DNA of 13,429 nucleotides from Nitrospinota bacterium (GTDB taxonomy: Bacteria; Nitrospinota; Nitrospinia; UBA9942). The DNA lies in assembly GCA_016234205.1 (NCBI GenBank), contig JACRGN010000173.1, positions 1-13,429 on the forward strand. The letters run 5' to 3'. Positions 13,395-13,429 of this stretch are shown piece after piece; the stretch's first letter is position 1; each line of letters begins with the position of its first letter. The position numbers were made by a program, and so were the translations under genes. The notes under the pieces are model-generated. The model had not been told where the DNA came from and made no database searches. It saw only the letters and a list, made by a program, of their open reading frames with translations.

Positions 13395-13429
13395 ATGCAA
13401 GAAGCGATTAAAGATATGGAGCTTCAAAA
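13395..13429 (+). CDS. Start of a probable transposase gene (truncated by the window)
   Basis: ATG 13395 lies 7 bases after AAGGAGG (13381-13387), a near-perfect ribosome site, and encodes MQEAIKDMELQ before the window ends. The promoter, terminal-repeat-like end and strong ribosome site make a transposase the likely product. Eleven residues are too few to name the family; the opening is compatible with IS256-type transposases. Confidence 0.5.
   Translation, partial: MQEAIKDMELQ

Larger units (their letters stand above)
13291..13429 (+). mobile_element. Left end of an insertion sequence (possibly IS256 family)
   Basis: The sequence from GGGTCTGCGACAAAAAAGTAGG (13291 on) looks like an IS terminal repeat, and a self-contained promoter, hairpin, ribosome site and gene start follow within about 100 bases. 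The right end is outside the window, so the inverted repeat and target duplication cannot be confirmed. Family assignment rests on a faint resemblance of the end and the first residues to IS256-type elements. Confidence 0.5.

Noticed and set aside
1..13429. CRISPR array, tRNA or rRNA genes
   Set aside because: I saw no regularly spaced direct repeats, cloverleaf-like T-loop sequences or rRNA-like stretches on either strand.

Overview
This is an AT-rich window (by eye near 40% GC) from the chromosome of a Gram-negative bacterium. An outer-membrane-type beta-barrel ending in Phe and exported multiheme cytochromes show that it has an outer membrane and c-type-cytochrome respiration. Together with the many small palindromic intergenic repeats, this suggests an anaerobic or facultative lineage such as Nitrospirota or a deltaproteobacterial relative. 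That placement is inference; no rRNA or tRNA is present to confirm it.

Left (1-3304, + strand): the tail of an unrecognised gene, a good sigma70-type promoter, then a cytochrome cluster. The first gene encodes a signal peptide, one CxxCH haem motif and a beta-barrel, but is split by a frameshift in an (AT)4 run. It is followed by a small monohaem cytochrome c and a nine-haem, C-terminally anchored cytochrome. Together they look like parts of a periplasm-to-outer-membrane electron route. A low-complexity protein of unknown function follows (3419-4528).

Centre (4540-8519, - strand): dedA, manC, then a TaqI-like adenine methyltransferase and a TaqI-like restriction endonuclease, packed with gaps of 45 and 4 bases and an 8-base overlap. 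The restriction-modification pair sits at the end of what looks like a housekeeping operon, with no promoter of its own that I could see.

Right-centre (8520-11593, + strand): a divergent promoter region with a tandem repeat, then ruvB (possibly on a leaderless mRNA), a small exported protein of unknown function, a YhcC-type radical SAM protein, a long imperfect palindrome and a two-helix DUF2905 membrane protein.

Right (11594-13429): an accessory region. It holds a mobile-type palindromic repeat, a RelE/ParE-type toxin with its antitoxin, another palindrome, a NucS-like PD-(D/E)xK nuclease with an extra N-terminal domain, and the left end of an insertion sequence with a near-consensus promoter and the first codons of its probable transposase. 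Three nuclease or toxin modules (R-M, toxin-antitoxin, NucS-like) within 9 kb make the - strand genes here a modest defence/mobile neighbourhood inside a core backbone.
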